Shown here piece after piece: positions 24,427-33,062 of a DNA stretch of 64,000 nucleotides. The notes beneath the pieces were generated by a model, which saw nothing but the letters and a program-made list of their open reading frames with translations, was not told the DNA's origin and ran no database searches. The position numbers were made by a program, and so were the translations under genes. Location: positions 248,001 to 312,000 of the forward strand of contig NZ_JAJHNP010000008.1 in NCBI RefSeq assembly GCF_020819595.1. The letters run 5' to 3'. Position 1 is the stretch's first letter; each line of letters begins with the position of its first letter. The DNA comes from Streptomyces barringtoniae (GTDB lineage Bacteria > Actinomycetota > Actinomycetes > Streptomycetales > Streptomycetaceae).

Positions 24427-24948
24427 CTAGAAGACTCTTTCGCAGTTGGTGACCGTGTCGCCGGTGTCGCGGAACGCCGTGTCCGCGCTACCCCCGCCGC
24501 AGTCCACGTTGTCGCCGGGGGCGTTGTCCTGCACACCGATCGTGTCGTTGCCGCTGCCGGTGGTCACCTTGTCGATGCCCGTACCGGCGTCGACGGTGGT
24601 GTTGATCGGAGCCGTGGAACCGTCGAAGGTGTCGTTGCCGTCGCCCAGCTGGACGGCGAGGCTGGTGACAGCGCCGCAGTCGGCGGTGTTGGGGGACAGC
24701 CGAGTGCAGCCCGGGCCGACCGCGATGCCCGTGGTGTCGGTGAGGATCAGATGGGTGCCGGAAACGGTGGCCGTGACCTGGTTCGCCACGCCGGCGCGCG
24801 CCTGGAGCACGGCGAGGCTGCCGAAGAGGCGGAACGCCGTGGAGCCCGGTGCCTGGGCGGCGGCCGGAGTGGCGACCGAGGTGACGACCAGACCCGCCAC
24901 CAGGGCCGGACCGACCACTCGCTTCAAGGTACTGCTCACGATCTTCAT
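24427..24948 (-). CDS. Small secreted protein with RTX-like calcium-binding repeats
   Basis: 173 residues. An N-terminal signal peptide (MKIVSSTLKRVVGPALVAGL...PAAAQA) indicates export. The middle and C-terminal parts carry degenerate GGxGxDxxx-type repeats: LGDGNDTFDGS, AGTGIDKVTTGSGNDTIGV and GDNVDCGGGSADT, which in RTX proteins bind Ca2+ in a beta roll. Two Cys pairs may form disulfides. A GTG 15 nt upstream is an alternative start. Function unknown; I would call it an extracellular calcium-binding-like protein. Confidence 0.8.
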   Translation of the reverse strand: MKIVSSTLKRVVGPALVAGLVVTSVATPAAAQAPGSTAFRLFGSLAVLQARAGVANQVTATVSGTHLILTDTTGIAVGPGCTRLSPNTADCGAVTSLAVQLGDGNDTFDGSTAPINTTVDAGTGIDKVTTGSGNDTIGVQDNAPGDNVDCGGGSADTAFRDTGDTVTNCERVF

Positions 24949-25135
24949 GCTGCGTTTTCTCACTTCCGTCGAGGGGGGCGCGCCACACGGGGCGGCCTCG
25001 ACGGAAGGGATACCGACAGCGATCGATTACGCATCCTCTATTGCGTTCATAGGGTGACTCACGTCGCACGAAAGGACGCACACGTGTGGGACGTCCGGGC
25101 GGGAAGCGCTTCCGGCCCGGCCGGATCCCGCAGGA

Positions 25136-26494
25136 CTACCCCAGCGCCGACTTCACCGCGTCGGCCAGCCGGCCGGCCACGGACCGCGCCTGGTCGATGT
25201 CGGCCGCCTCGACCATCACCCGCACCAAGGGCTCGGTGCCGGACGGCCGGAGCAGCACCCGCCCCGTCTCCCCCAGCTCCCGCTCCGCCTCGGCGACGGC
25301 GGCCGCGAGTTCGGCCGAGGTCTTGACCCGGGACTTGTCCACGTCCGGCACGTTGATGAGGACCTGCGGCAGCCGCTCCATCACCGACGCCAGTTCACGC
25401 AGGCTGCGCCCGGTCTCCGCGACCCGTGCCGCCAGCAGCAGCCCGGTCAGCGTGCCGTCACCGGTGGTCGCGTGGTCGAGGACGATGACGTGCCCGGACT
25501 GCTCGCCGCCGAGGGCGTACCCGTGCTCCTTCATCTCCTCCAGCACATACCGGTCGCCGACGGCGGTCTGCACCAGGTGGATCCCGGCCTTCTCCATCGC
25601 CAGCTTGAAGCCCAGGTTGGACATCACGGTGGCGACGACGGTGTCGGCCCGCAGCGCGGAGTGCTCCCGCATGGCCAGCGCCAGCACGGCGAGGATCTGG
25701 TCGCCGTCGACCTCCTCGCCGGTGTGGTCCACGGCCAGGCACCGGTCGGCGTCGCCGTCGTGCGCGATGCCGAAGTCGGCGCGGTGCTCGAGCACCGCGG
25801 CCTTGAGCAGGCCCAAGTGGGTCGAGCCGCAGCCGTCGTTGATGTTCAGGCCGTCCGGCGCGGCGCCGATCGTGACGACCTCGGCGCCGGCCCGCGCGAA
25901 CGCCTCCGGCGAGACCCCCGAGGCCGCGCCGTGCGCTTCGTCCAGGACGATCTTCAGTCCGTCGAGCCGGTTAGGGAGGACGGACAGCAGGTGGCCGACA
26001 TACTGCTCGAAGCCCTCGTCGTACGACCGCACGCGGCCCACGCCCGCACCCGTCGGCCGCTGCCACGGCTCGCCGTGCCGGTGGGACTCGTACACCGCCT
26101 CGATCCGGTCCTCCAGCTCGTCGGCGAGCTTGTGGCCGCCGCGGGCGAAGAACTTGATGCCGTTGTCCGGCATCGCGTTGTGGCTGGCGGAGAGCATCAC
26201 GCCCAGGTCGGCGCCGAGCGCGCCGGTGAGATACGCCACGGCGGGCGTCGGCAGCACGCCGACGCTCAGTACGTCCACGCCGGCGCTGGCCAGGCCCGCG
26301 ACCACCGCCGCCTGAAGGAACTCCCCGGACGCCCGCGGGTCCCGACCGACCACCGCCGTCGGCTTGTGGCCCTCGAAGGTGCCCGCCTCGGCCAGCACGT
26401 GGGCCGCCGCAACGGACAGACCGAGCGCCATCTCGGCCGTCAGGTCCGCGTTGGCGACACCGCGCACGCCGTCCGTGCCGAAGAGTCGTCCCAC
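25136..26494 (-). CDS. glmM: Phosphoglucosamine mutase
   Basis: 452 residues from GTG (VGRLFGTDGVRG), supported by GGAGG 5 bases upstream. The active serine is Ser104 in MLSASHN; the Mg2+ loop is DGDADRC, the sugar-binding loop is GEQSGH and the phosphate-binding loop is RPSGTEPLVRVM. It converts glucosamine-6-phosphate to glucosamine-1-phosphate for UDP-GlcNAc. It lies downstream of rpsI, separated by a terminator-like hairpin, so it may be expressed by read-through or by its own promoter. Confidence 0.96.
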   Translation of the reverse strand: MGRLFGTDGVRGVANADLTAEMALGLSVAAAHVLAEAGTFEGHKPTAVVGRDPRASGEFLQAAVVAGLASAGVDVLSVGVLPTPAVAYLTGALGADLGVMLSASHNAMPDNGIKFFARGGHKLADELEDRIEAVYESHRHGEPWQRPTGAGVGRVRSYDEGFEQYVGHLLSVLPNRLDGLKIVLDEAHGAASGVSPEAFARAGAEVVTIGAAPDGLNINDGCGSTHLGLLKAAVLEHRADFGIAHDGDADRCLAVDHTGEEVDGDQILAVLALAMREHSALRADTVVATVMSNLGFKLAMEKAGIHLVQTAVGDRYVLEEMKEHGYALGGEQSGHVIVLDHATTGDGTLTGLLLAARVAETGRSLRELASVMERLPQVLINVPDVDKSRVKTSAELAAAVAEAERELGETGRVLLRPSGTEPLVRVMVEAADIDQARSVAGRLADAVKSALG

Positions 26495-26570
26495 TTGTCC
26501 TCCATCCGATCGCACAAGCCTTTGAGCACCTGAGCGTCTTGTGTCGTTATACGCCCTCGACTGGGATAAA

Positions 26571-26613
26571 CGAACGCCCCGACGGCACATGTGGCGTGCC
26601 GCCGGGGCGTTCG
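26571..26613. terminator. Long hairpin after rpsI
   Basis: CGAACGCCCCGACGGCAC pairs with GTGCCGCCGGGGCGTTCG (18-base arms with one mismatch) around a 7-nt loop. It lies 20 bases past the rpsI stop and 77 bases before glmM. It probably terminates or attenuates the rplM-rpsI transcript. Confidence 0.75.
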
Positions 26614-26632
26614 GAGTACGAGCAGGCGACGC

Positions 26633-27145
26633 TTAGCGCTTGCTGTACTGCGGAGCCTTGCGGGCCTTCTTCAGACCGGCCTTCTTGCGCTCGACCGCAC
26701 GGTCGTCGCGCTTGAGGAAGCCGGCCTTCTTCAGCGGGCCGCGGTTGTTGTCGACGTCGGCCTCGTTCAGGGCACGGGCGACACCGAGGCGCAGAGCACC
26801 GGCCTGACCGGAGACACCGCCACCCGCGATGCGGGCGATGACGTCGTAACGGCCGTCGAGCTCGAGCACCTTGAAGGGCTCGTTGACTTCCTGCTGGTGC
26901 ACCTTGTTCGGGAAGTAGTCCTCGAGGGTGCGACCGTTGATCTTCCACTTGCCGGTGCCCGGAACGATCCGGACGCGGGCGATGGCGTTCTTGCGGCGGC
27001 CCAGGCCGGCGGCCGGCTGGGGCTCGCCGAAGCGGGAGGCCAGGGACTCCGAGGTGTACTCGCCCTCGACGGGGACCTCGGACTCGGTGGTGTAGCTCTC
27101 GATGTCGATCTCTTCGATCGGCTGCTCGGCAGTGGTCTCGGCCAC
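26633..27145 (-). CDS. rpsI: 30S ribosomal protein S9
   Basis: 170 residues with GTG start. An acidic, disordered N-terminal extension of about 45 residues, usual in actinobacteria, precedes the conserved S9 domain (GLGRRKNAIARVRI, GGGVSGQAGALRLGVARAL). The C-terminal SKR tail reaches the P-site tRNA anticodon. It is 41 bp downstream of rplM, the standard pairing. Confidence 0.97.
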   Translation of the reverse strand: MAETTAEQPIEEIDIESYTTESEVPVEGEYTSESLASRFGEPQPAAGLGRRKNAIARVRIVPGTGKWKINGRTLEDYFPNKVHQQEVNEPFKVLELDGRYDVIARIAGGGVSGQAGALRLGVARALNEADVDNNRGPLKKAGFLKRDDRAVERKKAGLKKARKAPQYSKR

Positions 27146-27186
27146 GATTCTCCTCAGATTCTCTTCGGTCTTAGGGGTGGCCGGAC

Positions 27187-27630
27187 TTACTGCGCGACCT
27201 GGGTGATCTCGAACGGCACCGGCTGCTGGGCAGCGTGCGGGTGCTGGTCGCCCGAGTAGACCTTCAGCTTCGTGAGCATCTGACGGCCCAGGGTGTTCTT
27301 GGGGAGCATGCCCTTGACGGCCTTCTCGACGGCCTTCTCGGGGTTCTTGGCAAGCAGCTCGTCGTAACGGACGGAGCGCAGACCACCCGGGTAGCCGGAG
27401 TGGCGGTACGCCATCTTCTGGGTCCGCTTGTTGCCGGAGAGGTGCACCTTGTCGGCGTTGATGATGATGACGAAGTCACCAGCGTCGACGTGCGGCGCGT
27501 AGATCGGCTTGTGCTTGCCCCGGAGGAGGGTCGCTGCAGTGGTGGCGAGACGGCCCAGGACAACGTCCTGAGCGTCGATGACGTGCCACTGGCGCGTCAC
27601 ATCGCCGGGCTTGGGGCTGTACGTACGCAC
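27187..27630 (-). CDS. rplM: 50S ribosomal protein L13
   Basis: 147 residues from GTG (MRTYSPKPGDVTRQWHVIDA). LGRLATTAATLLRGKHKP and GMLPKNTLGRQMLTKLKVY are diagnostic of this early-assembly 50S protein. A strong vegetative promoter lies about 180 bp upstream and the gene heads the rplM-rpsI operon. Confidence 0.97.
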   Translation of the reverse strand: MRTYSPKPGDVTRQWHVIDAQDVVLGRLATTAATLLRGKHKPIYAPHVDAGDFVIIINADKVHLSGNKRTQKMAYRHSGYPGGLRSVRYDELLAKNPEKAVEKAVKGMLPKNTLGRQMLTKLKVYSGDQHPHAAQQPVPFEITQVAQ

Positions 27631-27809
27631 GGTTCGTAGCCTTCGCTTCGAGTGAATGGTCCTGAACAGGTCACCGAAACGATCACGACAGCCTGGACCG
27701 CACGGCGGCGACGCATACCGCGTACGTGGGGTCGCTGGTCATCGGCCCGGTGGACCGGTGTAAGGGCCCGTCCCGTGAGAATGAGCAAGCCAATACACAA
27801 CGAACAAGC

Positions 27810-27838
27810 AGAATACCGGGGTCGTCGGTGAGGGTCAA
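27810..27838 (-). promoter_or_regulatory. rplM-rpsI promoter
   Basis: TTGACC and TATTCT separated by exactly 17 bp on the minus strand, close to the vegetative HrdB consensus. It gives a leader of roughly 170 nt before rplM. The divergent plus-strand gene begins only 50 bp away. Confidence 0.75.
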
Positions 27839-27887
27839 AACGAGCGCGCAGCGTGCCGACCGTCGCCCCCCGTCTAAGATGCGCCCC

Positions 27888-28766
27888 ATGAGTTACGGGC
27901 AGGGGGGACCCCAGTCTCAGTGGGATCCCTGGAAACCGCATTCCCAGCAGCAGTCCTGGAACACCGGCGGTGATGACGGAACCCCGGACTGGGCGGCGCT
28001 CGCCGAGGCCTCGGAGAGCCGCAACAAGCGCCGCAAGCTGCTCTTCGTCGGCGTCGGCGCGGTCGCCACGGTCGTGGTCGGCACGGCCGTCGCCATGGCC
28101 GTCGTCTCCGCGAACAGCGGCAACGACGCCCACGGCGCGCCCACCAACCTGCCCGCGAGCGCCTCGGTGCCCAGCGGCTCGGCCACGCCGTCCTTCGCGC
28201 CCACCAGCGCCCCGCCACCGCTGGACCCCAAGGACTTCATATCCAGCGCCAAGAAGGACACCGCGCCGCTCAGCGCCGACACCCTCTTCCCGGGCACCCA
28301 GCTCACCATGGGCGACACCGTGTACAAGAAGGGCGCCACGGCCGACACCACGAACTGCGCCTCGGCCGCCGGCGGCAACCTGCCGAAGATCCTCACCGCG
28401 GACGGCTGCACCCGCCTGATCCGCGCGACCTACACCAACGGCGGCGTCGCGGTCACCGTCGGCGTCGCCGTCTTCGACGACCAGGCGCAGGCCACGAAGG
28501 TCAGGAAGCAGGCCGCCAAGAAGGCCGTGGTGCGCTCCCTGCCCGGCAAGGGCGTCAAGAACTTCTGCAACGCCGCGATCTGCCTGACGACGACGAACGC
28601 CGTCGGCCGCTACGCCTACTTCACCACCGGCGGCTTCCTCAACGGCAAGAACGTCACCAACAAGGACACCAAGGTCTTCTCCGCCGGCAACGACCTGCAG
28701 CAGTTCATCTTCAACCAGATCTACCGCCGCGGCCAGGCCCAGGCCTCCGCAGCGGCGAACCGGTAG
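27888..28766 (+). CDS. Hypothetical membrane-anchored protein
   Basis: 292 residues. A Gln/Pro/Trp-rich cytoplasmic N-terminus precedes a single transmembrane helix at about residues 48-72 (KLLFVGVGAVATVVVGTAVAMAVVS). A Ser/Pro-rich extracellular linker and a folded domain follow, with paired Cys residues (TTNCASAAGG/DGCTRL and NFCNAAICL) that could form disulfides. I recognise the architecture from Streptomyces but no named family or activity. It is divergent from rplM and convergent with truA, ending 1 bp from the truA stop. Confidence 0.8.
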   Translation: MSYGQGGPQSQWDPWKPHSQQQSWNTGGDDGTPDWAALAEASESRNKRRKLLFVGVGAVATVVVGTAVAMAVVSANSGNDAHGAPTNLPASASVPSGSATPSFAPTSAPPPLDPKDFISSAKKDTAPLSADTLFPGTQLTMGDTVYKKGATADTTNCASAAGGNLPKILTADGCTRLIRATYTNGGVAVTVGVAVFDDQAQATKVRKQAAKKAVVRSLPGKGVKNFCNAAICLTTTNAVGRYAYFTTGGFLNGKNVTNKDTKVFSAGNDLQQFIFNQIYRRGQAQASAAANR

Positions 28767-28767
28767 C

Positions 28768-29622
28768 TCAGCAGCACCCCGCCGACGGAAGCGAGCGCTT
28801 GTTCCGGGCCTCCCTGCTGCGCGCGGCCAGCAGCTCGTCGGCGGGGTAGCCGACCTCCTCCAGGGTCAGCCCGTGCGGCCGTACGACGTGCACGGCGGAG
28901 TCCCGCACCCCCGCGGCCAGCACCTTTCCGGGCCACTCCGGCCCGCGGTGCCCGTCCCCGACGAACAGCAGCGCACCGATCAGCGAGCGCACCATGTTGT
29001 GGCAGAAGGCGTCGGCGCGCACGGTGGCGGTGACGATCCCGTCGGACCCGCGCACCAGGCTCAGCTCCTGAAGGGTCCGAATGGTCGTGGCCCCTTCCCT
29101 CTTCTTGCAGTACGCGGCGAAGTCGTGCTCGCCGACCAGCGCCCGCGCGGCCTCGTTCATGGCGTCCACGTCGAGGGGCCAGTCGTGCCAGAGGACGTGG
29201 TTGCGCAGCAGGGGGTCCACTCCCCCGGGGTTGTCCGTCACCCGGTAGGCGTAGCGCCGCCAGACCGCCGAGAAACGGGCGTTGAAGCCGCTGGGAGCCT
29301 CCCTGAGCGCCCATACCCGCACGTCCTTCGGCAGCCGCCCGGCGAGCCGCTTGAGCAGCTTCTCGTGGTGCTCCCGCCAGACCTCCTCGGGCAGATCGAC
29401 GTGCGCCACCTGCCCGCGCGCGTGCACGCCGGCGTCGGTCCGTCCGGCCACGGTCAGGTCGTACGTCTCCTTCGACCGCGTCACCGTCCGCAGGGCGTCC
29501 TCGATCTCGCCCTGCACGGTCCGCCTGCCGCCGGCCTGCTTGGCCCAGCCGTGGAAGTCGGTGCCGTCGTAGGAGAGGTCGAGGCGGAGGCGTACGAAAC
29601 CGGGCTGTACTTCTTCAGTCAC
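28768..29622 (-). CDS. truA: tRNA pseudouridine(38-40) synthase
   Basis: 284 residues with GTG start. The catalytic Asp is in AGRTDAGVHARGQVAH; LSYDGTDFHGWAKQ and FCHNMVRSLIGAL are further TruA signatures. It isomerises U38-U40 in the anticodon arm of many tRNAs. It follows rplQ as in other actinomycetes, but a terminator hairpin lies between them, so it may depend on read-through. Confidence 0.95.
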   Translation of the reverse strand: MTEEVQPGFVRLRLDLSYDGTDFHGWAKQAGGRRTVQGEIEDALRTVTRSKETYDLTVAGRTDAGVHARGQVAHVDLPEEVWREHHEKLLKRLAGRLPKDVRVWALREAPSGFNARFSAVWRRYAYRVTDNPGGVDPLLRNHVLWHDWPLDVDAMNEAARALVGEHDFAAYCKKREGATTIRTLQELSLVRGSDGIVTATVRADAFCHNMVRSLIGALLFVGDGHRGPEWPGKVLAAGVRDSAVHVVRPHGLTLEEVGYPADELLAARSREARNKRSLPSAGCC

Positions 29623-29650
29623 ACGCGAATTCTTTCAGGGCCGTGTCCGT

Positions 29651-29695
29651 TGAAAAAACGTGAAAGCGGGCCCGCCCCGAAGGGCGGACCCGCTT
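29651..29695 (-). terminator. Terminator after rplQ (end of alpha operon)
   Basis: Read on the minus strand, AAGCGGG(T)CCGCCC, a CGAA-type tetraloop and GGGCGG(G)CCCGCTT form a long stem, followed by CACG and a run of six T. This is the most classical intrinsic terminator in the window and marks the end of the alpha operon before truA. Confidence 0.85.
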
Positions 29696-29713
29696 CCGGC
29701 GTCAGGCAGAGAC

Positions 29714-30208
29714 TCAGGCCTCCGTCGACTCCTCGGCAGCGGCCTCCTCGGCCGGCGCCTCGGTGGTCTCCGCAGCCTTGGCCTCGTCGGCCTCCTTGAC
29801 CGCACGCTTGGTGGCGGCCTCGGCCTCACCCACGGCCTTCTGCTGCACCGTCAGCGCCTCGACCAGCTCGATGACGGCCATGGGCGCGTTGTCGCCACGG
29901 CGGTTACCGATCTTGGTGATGCGGGTGTAGCCACCGGGACGGTTCTCGTACCGCGGGCCGATCTCGGTGAAGAGCGTGTGGACGACGCCCTTGTCCGTGA
30001 TGACCTGGAGCACCTGACGGCGGTTGTGAAGGTCGCCCTTCTTCGCCTTGGTGATCAGACGCTCGGCGTACGGGCGCAGGCGGCGGGCCTTCGCCTCGGT
30101 GGTGGTGATACGGCCGTGCTCGAAGAGGCTCTTCGCCAGGTTCGCGAGGAGCAGCTTCTCGTGCGCGGCGCTGCCGCCCAGACGGGCACCCTTGGTGGGC
30201 TTCGGCAT
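29714..30208 (-). CDS. rplQ: 50S ribosomal protein L17
   Basis: 164 residues. The L17 core (MPKPTKGARLGGSAAHEKLLLANLAKSLFEHGRITTT...) occupies the first ~115 residues. An Ala/Glu-rich tail of about 45 residues follows, a common actinobacterial extension with no known role. It is 85 bp downstream of rpoA and last before the terminator. Confidence 0.97.
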   Translation of the reverse strand: MPKPTKGARLGGSAAHEKLLLANLAKSLFEHGRITTTEAKARRLRPYAERLITKAKKGDLHNRRQVLQVITDKGVVHTLFTEIGPRYENRPGGYTRITKIGNRRGDNAPMAVIELVEALTVQQKAVGEAEAATKRAVKEADEAKAAETTEAPAEEAAAEESTEA

Positions 30209-30293
30209 TGTTCTTCTCCTGTGTGTCTGCCCCGGCCGTGTCAGGTACCGGGGTCAGGAACCCGATGAGCGGATGCTCACCGGCTACGACCGA

Positions 30294-31316
30294 TCAGTAC
30301 TGCTCGGTCTCCACGAAACCCGCGTCCGCGTCGTCGTCGGCGCCGAAGGCGTCGGCAGCGGCCGTGGGGTCGAATCCGGGCGGGCTGTCCTTCAGGGCCA
30401 GGCCCATGCCGGCCAGCTTCGCCTTGACCTCGTCGATCGACTTCGCACCGAAGTTGCGGATGTCGAGGAGGTCGGCCTCGGAGCGGGCGACGAGCTCACC
30501 CACGGAGTGGATGCCCTCACGCTTGAGGCAGTTGTAGGAGCGGACCGTGAGCTCCAGCTCCTCGATCGGCAGCGCGAGGTCGGCGGCCAGGGCGGCGTCC
30601 GTGGGGGACGGGCCCATGTCGATGCCCTCGGCGTCGATGTTCAGCTCGCGGGCGAGACCGAACAGCTCGACCAGCGTCTTGCCGGCCGACGCCATGGCGT
30701 CACGCGGACGCATGGCCTGCTTGGTCTCGACGTCGACGATCAGCTTGTCGAAGTCGGTGCGCTGCTCGACACGCGTGGCCTCGACCTTGTACGTGACCTT
30801 GAGCACCGGCGAGTAGATGGAGTCGACCGGGATACGGCCGATCTCCTGGCCCACCTGCTTGTTCTGCACGGCGGAGACGTAACCGCGGCCACGCTCGACC
30901 GTCAGCTCCATCTCCAGCTTGCCCTTGCCGTTGAGCGTGGCGAGGACGAGGTCGGGGTTGTGCACCTCGACACCGGCCGGGGGCGCGATGTCGGCGGCGG
31001 TGACCAGACCCGGGCCCTGCTTGCGCAGGTACATCACGACCGGCTCGTCGTGCTCCGAGGAGACGACCAGCTGCTTGATGTTGAGGATCAGGTCGGTGAC
31101 GTCCTCCTTCACACCCGGCACGGTGGTGAACTCGTGCAGGACACCGTCGATGCGGATGCTGGTGACAGCAGCGCCGGGGATCGACGACAGGAGGGTACGG
31201 CGCAGGGAGTTGCCGAGGGTGTAGCCGAAGCCCGGCTCCAGCGGCTCGATCACGAACCGGGAGCGGAACTCGTCGACGACCTCTTCGGTCAACGAGGGTC
31301 GCTGAGCGATCAGCAT
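30294..31316 (-). CDS. rpoA: DNA-directed RNA polymerase subunit alpha
   Basis: 340 residues. The alpha-NTD with assembly signatures GFGYTLGNSLRRTLLSSIPG and alpha-CTD with the DNA/activator-binding region ELTVRSYNCLKREGIHSVGELV, followed by an acidic tail. It nucleates beta and beta' assembly and contacts UP elements and activators. It is separated from rpsK by 146 bp containing a strong hairpin. Confidence 0.98.
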   Translation of the reverse strand: MLIAQRPSLTEEVVDEFRSRFVIEPLEPGFGYTLGNSLRRTLLSSIPGAAVTSIRIDGVLHEFTTVPGVKEDVTDLILNIKQLVVSSEHDEPVVMYLRKQGPGLVTAADIAPPAGVEVHNPDLVLATLNGKGKLEMELTVERGRGYVSAVQNKQVGQEIGRIPVDSIYSPVLKVTYKVEATRVEQRTDFDKLIVDVETKQAMRPRDAMASAGKTLVELFGLARELNIDAEGIDMGPSPTDAALAADLALPIEELELTVRSYNCLKREGIHSVGELVARSEADLLDIRNFGAKSIDEVKAKLAGMGLALKDSPPGFDPTAAADAFGADDDADAGFVETEQY

Positions 31317-31407
31317 GTGTGGATCAGATCCTTCATTCGTGGACGCCCGCTATTTGACGTCCGACGGAAACCGCACCCCGTGAAAAGTGCGGGTACTGCA
31401 AGGGTAC

Positions 31408-31440
31408 GGGCGGTACGACCCTTACGGAGCCGTACCGCCC
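31408..31440 (-). promoter_or_regulatory. Hairpin between rpsK and rpoA
   Basis: Perfect 10-bp arms GGGCGGTACG and CGTACCGCCC around a 13-nt loop in the 146-bp gap. No T-run follows on the transcribed strand, so it may tune rpoA expression or mRNA processing rather than terminate. Confidence 0.55.
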
Positions 31441-31462
31441 GAACCCGACGAGCAGCCTGGCC

Positions 31463-31867
31463 TCAGACGCGGCGGCGCTTCGGCGGACGGCAGCCGTTGT
31501 GCGGGGTCGGGGTGACGTCCTGGATGGAGCCGACCTCGAGGCCCGTGGCCTGCAGGGAGCGGATCGCGGTCTCACGACCGGAACCCGGGCCCTTGACGAA
31601 CACGTCGACCTTGCGCATGCCGTGCTCCTGCGCGCGGCGGGCAGCCGACTCGGCGGCCATCTGCGCGGCGAACGGCGTGGACTTCCGGGAGCCCTTGAAG
31701 CCGACGTGGCCGGCGGAGGCCCAGGAGATCACGTTGCCGGACGGATCCGTGATCGAGACGATCGTGTTGTTGAACGTGCTCTTGATGTGCGCGTGGCCGT
31801 GAGCGACGTTCTTCTTTTCCTTGCGGCGCACCTTCTTGGCAGCGCCCTGACGTCCCTTGGGGGGCAT
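31463..31867 (-). CDS. rpsK: 30S ribosomal protein S11
   Basis: 134 residues, standard length. GHAHIKSTFNNTIVSITDPSGN and the C-terminal VTPTPHNGCRPPKRRRV are diagnostic. S11 sits in the platform near the mRNA exit region. It is preceded by rpsM at 65 bp. Confidence 0.98.
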   Translation of the reverse strand: MPPKGRQGAAKKVRRKEKKNVAHGHAHIKSTFNNTIVSITDPSGNVISWASAGHVGFKGSRKSTPFAAQMAAESAARRAQEHGMRKVDVFVKGPGSGRETAIRSLQATGLEVGSIQDVTPTPHNGCRPPKRRRV

Positions 31868-31932
31868 CTACTAACTCCTACGGGAGGTGGTCGGTCCTAC
31901 AGCGAAGACCGTGGACAGGTGTCCGCTGCGGA

Positions 31933-32313
31933 CTACTTCTTGCCCGGCTTCTTCTTGCCGGCGATGGCGCGACGCGGGCCCTTGCGGGTGCGGGCGTTGG
32001 TGCTGGTGCGCTGACCGCGGACGGGCAGACCGCGACGGTGACGCAGACCCTGGTAGCAGCCGATCTCGACCTTGCGGCGGATGTCGGCCTGGATCTCGCG
32101 ACGGAGGTCACCCTCGGTCTTGATGTTGTTGTCGACGTACTCACGAATCGCGACGAGCTGCTCCTCGGAGAGGTCGCGAACGCGGGTGTTCGGGTCGACG
32201 CCGGTCGCAGCCAGCGTCTCCTTCGAGAGGGTCCGGCCGATGCCGAACACGTAGGTCAGGGCGACCTCCACGCGCTTTTCGCGCGGGATGTCAACACCGG
32301 AAACGCGTGCCAT
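31933..32313 (-). CDS. rpsM: 30S ribosomal protein S13
   Basis: 126 residues. ARVSGVDIPREKRVEVALTYVFGIG and GLRHRRGLPVRGQRTSTNARTRKGPRR identify S13, which forms the intersubunit bridge B1 and contacts the P-site tRNA with its basic tail. A 196-bp gap with a small hairpin separates it from rpmJ. Confidence 0.98.
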   Translation of the reverse strand: MARVSGVDIPREKRVEVALTYVFGIGRTLSKETLAATGVDPNTRVRDLSEEQLVAIREYVDNNIKTEGDLRREIQADIRRKVEIGCYQGLRHRRGLPVRGQRTSTNARTRKGPRRAIAGKKKPGKK

Positions 32314-32412
32314 TCAATGGCTCCTGGTGATCTTCGGAGGTCTTCCGCAGAACCGGATCCCGGCCGCCGTACCAGGTACGAACCGGGTCCCCGGCCTCCG
32401 AACCGGGGGTGT

Positions 32413-32433
32413 CAAACCGCTTGCGACGGTTTG
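32413..32433 (-). promoter_or_regulatory. Small hairpin between rpmJ and rpsM
   Basis: CAAACCG and CGGTTTG (7-bp perfect arms) around CTTGCGA. It lies in an unusually long 196-bp gap inside the alpha operon. Possible processing or attenuation element. Confidence 0.4.
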
Positions 32434-32509
32434 GGTCCTGCGTATGAACATATTCAGCTCGCGTCGCGCGAATCTCTGCGATAGAGGTGCAGAGGGTTAC
32501 GGTCGTGCG

Positions 32510-32623
32510 TCAGCCCTGGCGCTGCTTGTGGCGCGGGTTCTCGCAGATGACCATGACCCGACCGTGACGGCGGATCACCCTGCACTTGTCGCAGATCTTC
32601 TTGACGCTCGGCTTGACCTTCAT
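32510..32623 (-). CDS. rpmJ: 50S ribosomal protein L36 (zinc-binding type)
   Basis: 37 residues, MKVKPSVKKICDKCRVIRRH at the start, ending HKQRQG. Cys11, Cys14, Cys27 and His33 form the zinc ribbon, so this is the C+ form. Streptomycetes often carry a second, zinc-free copy induced by zinc starvation elsewhere. It follows infA by 59 bp, the conserved order. Confidence 0.96.
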   Translation of the reverse strand: MKVKPSVKKICDKCRVIRRHGRVMVICENPRHKQRQG

Positions 32624-32682
32624 TGGATTGAGGTTCTCCGGGTCAGTGCCACCACCCCGCCGGAGCGGGATGCGGGCAAGAT

Positions 32683-32904
32683 CTACTTGTACCGGTAGAC
32701 GATCCGGCCACGCGTCAGGTCGTAAGGAGACAACTCCACCACGACCCGGTCGTCAGGGAGGATGCGGATGTAGTGCATACGCATCTTGCCGCTGATGTGT
32801 GCCAGGACCTGGTGGCCGTTCTGGAGCTCGACCTTGAACATCGCGTTCGGAAGAGACTCGACGACAGTGCCCTCGATCTCGATGGCACCTTGCTTCTTGG
32901 CCAC
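32683..32904 (-). CDS. infA: Translation initiation factor IF-1
   Basis: 73 residues from GTG. A single OB-fold (IEIEGTVVESLPNAMFKVELQNGHQVLAHISGKMR..., ending RGRIVYRYK) typical of IF-1, which binds the ribosomal A site during initiation. It is separated from map by 158 bp. Confidence 0.98.
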   Translation of the reverse strand: MAKKQGAIEIEGTVVESLPNAMFKVELQNGHQVLAHISGKMRMHYIRILPDDRVVVELSPYDLTRGRIVYRYK

Positions 32905-33062
32905 GCTTCGCCCTTCGAATCGACTACCTTGATCGACTCACGAGGGGCATGCGGACATGCGGGTACACGAGAGCCGACGAGTCAGTCTACGTCGGCCCAC
33001 CCGGAAACGCGAATCGAGGGAGTCTGCCCCATCAGGGTGATCCTTAAGCGAGCGGGCGCGCT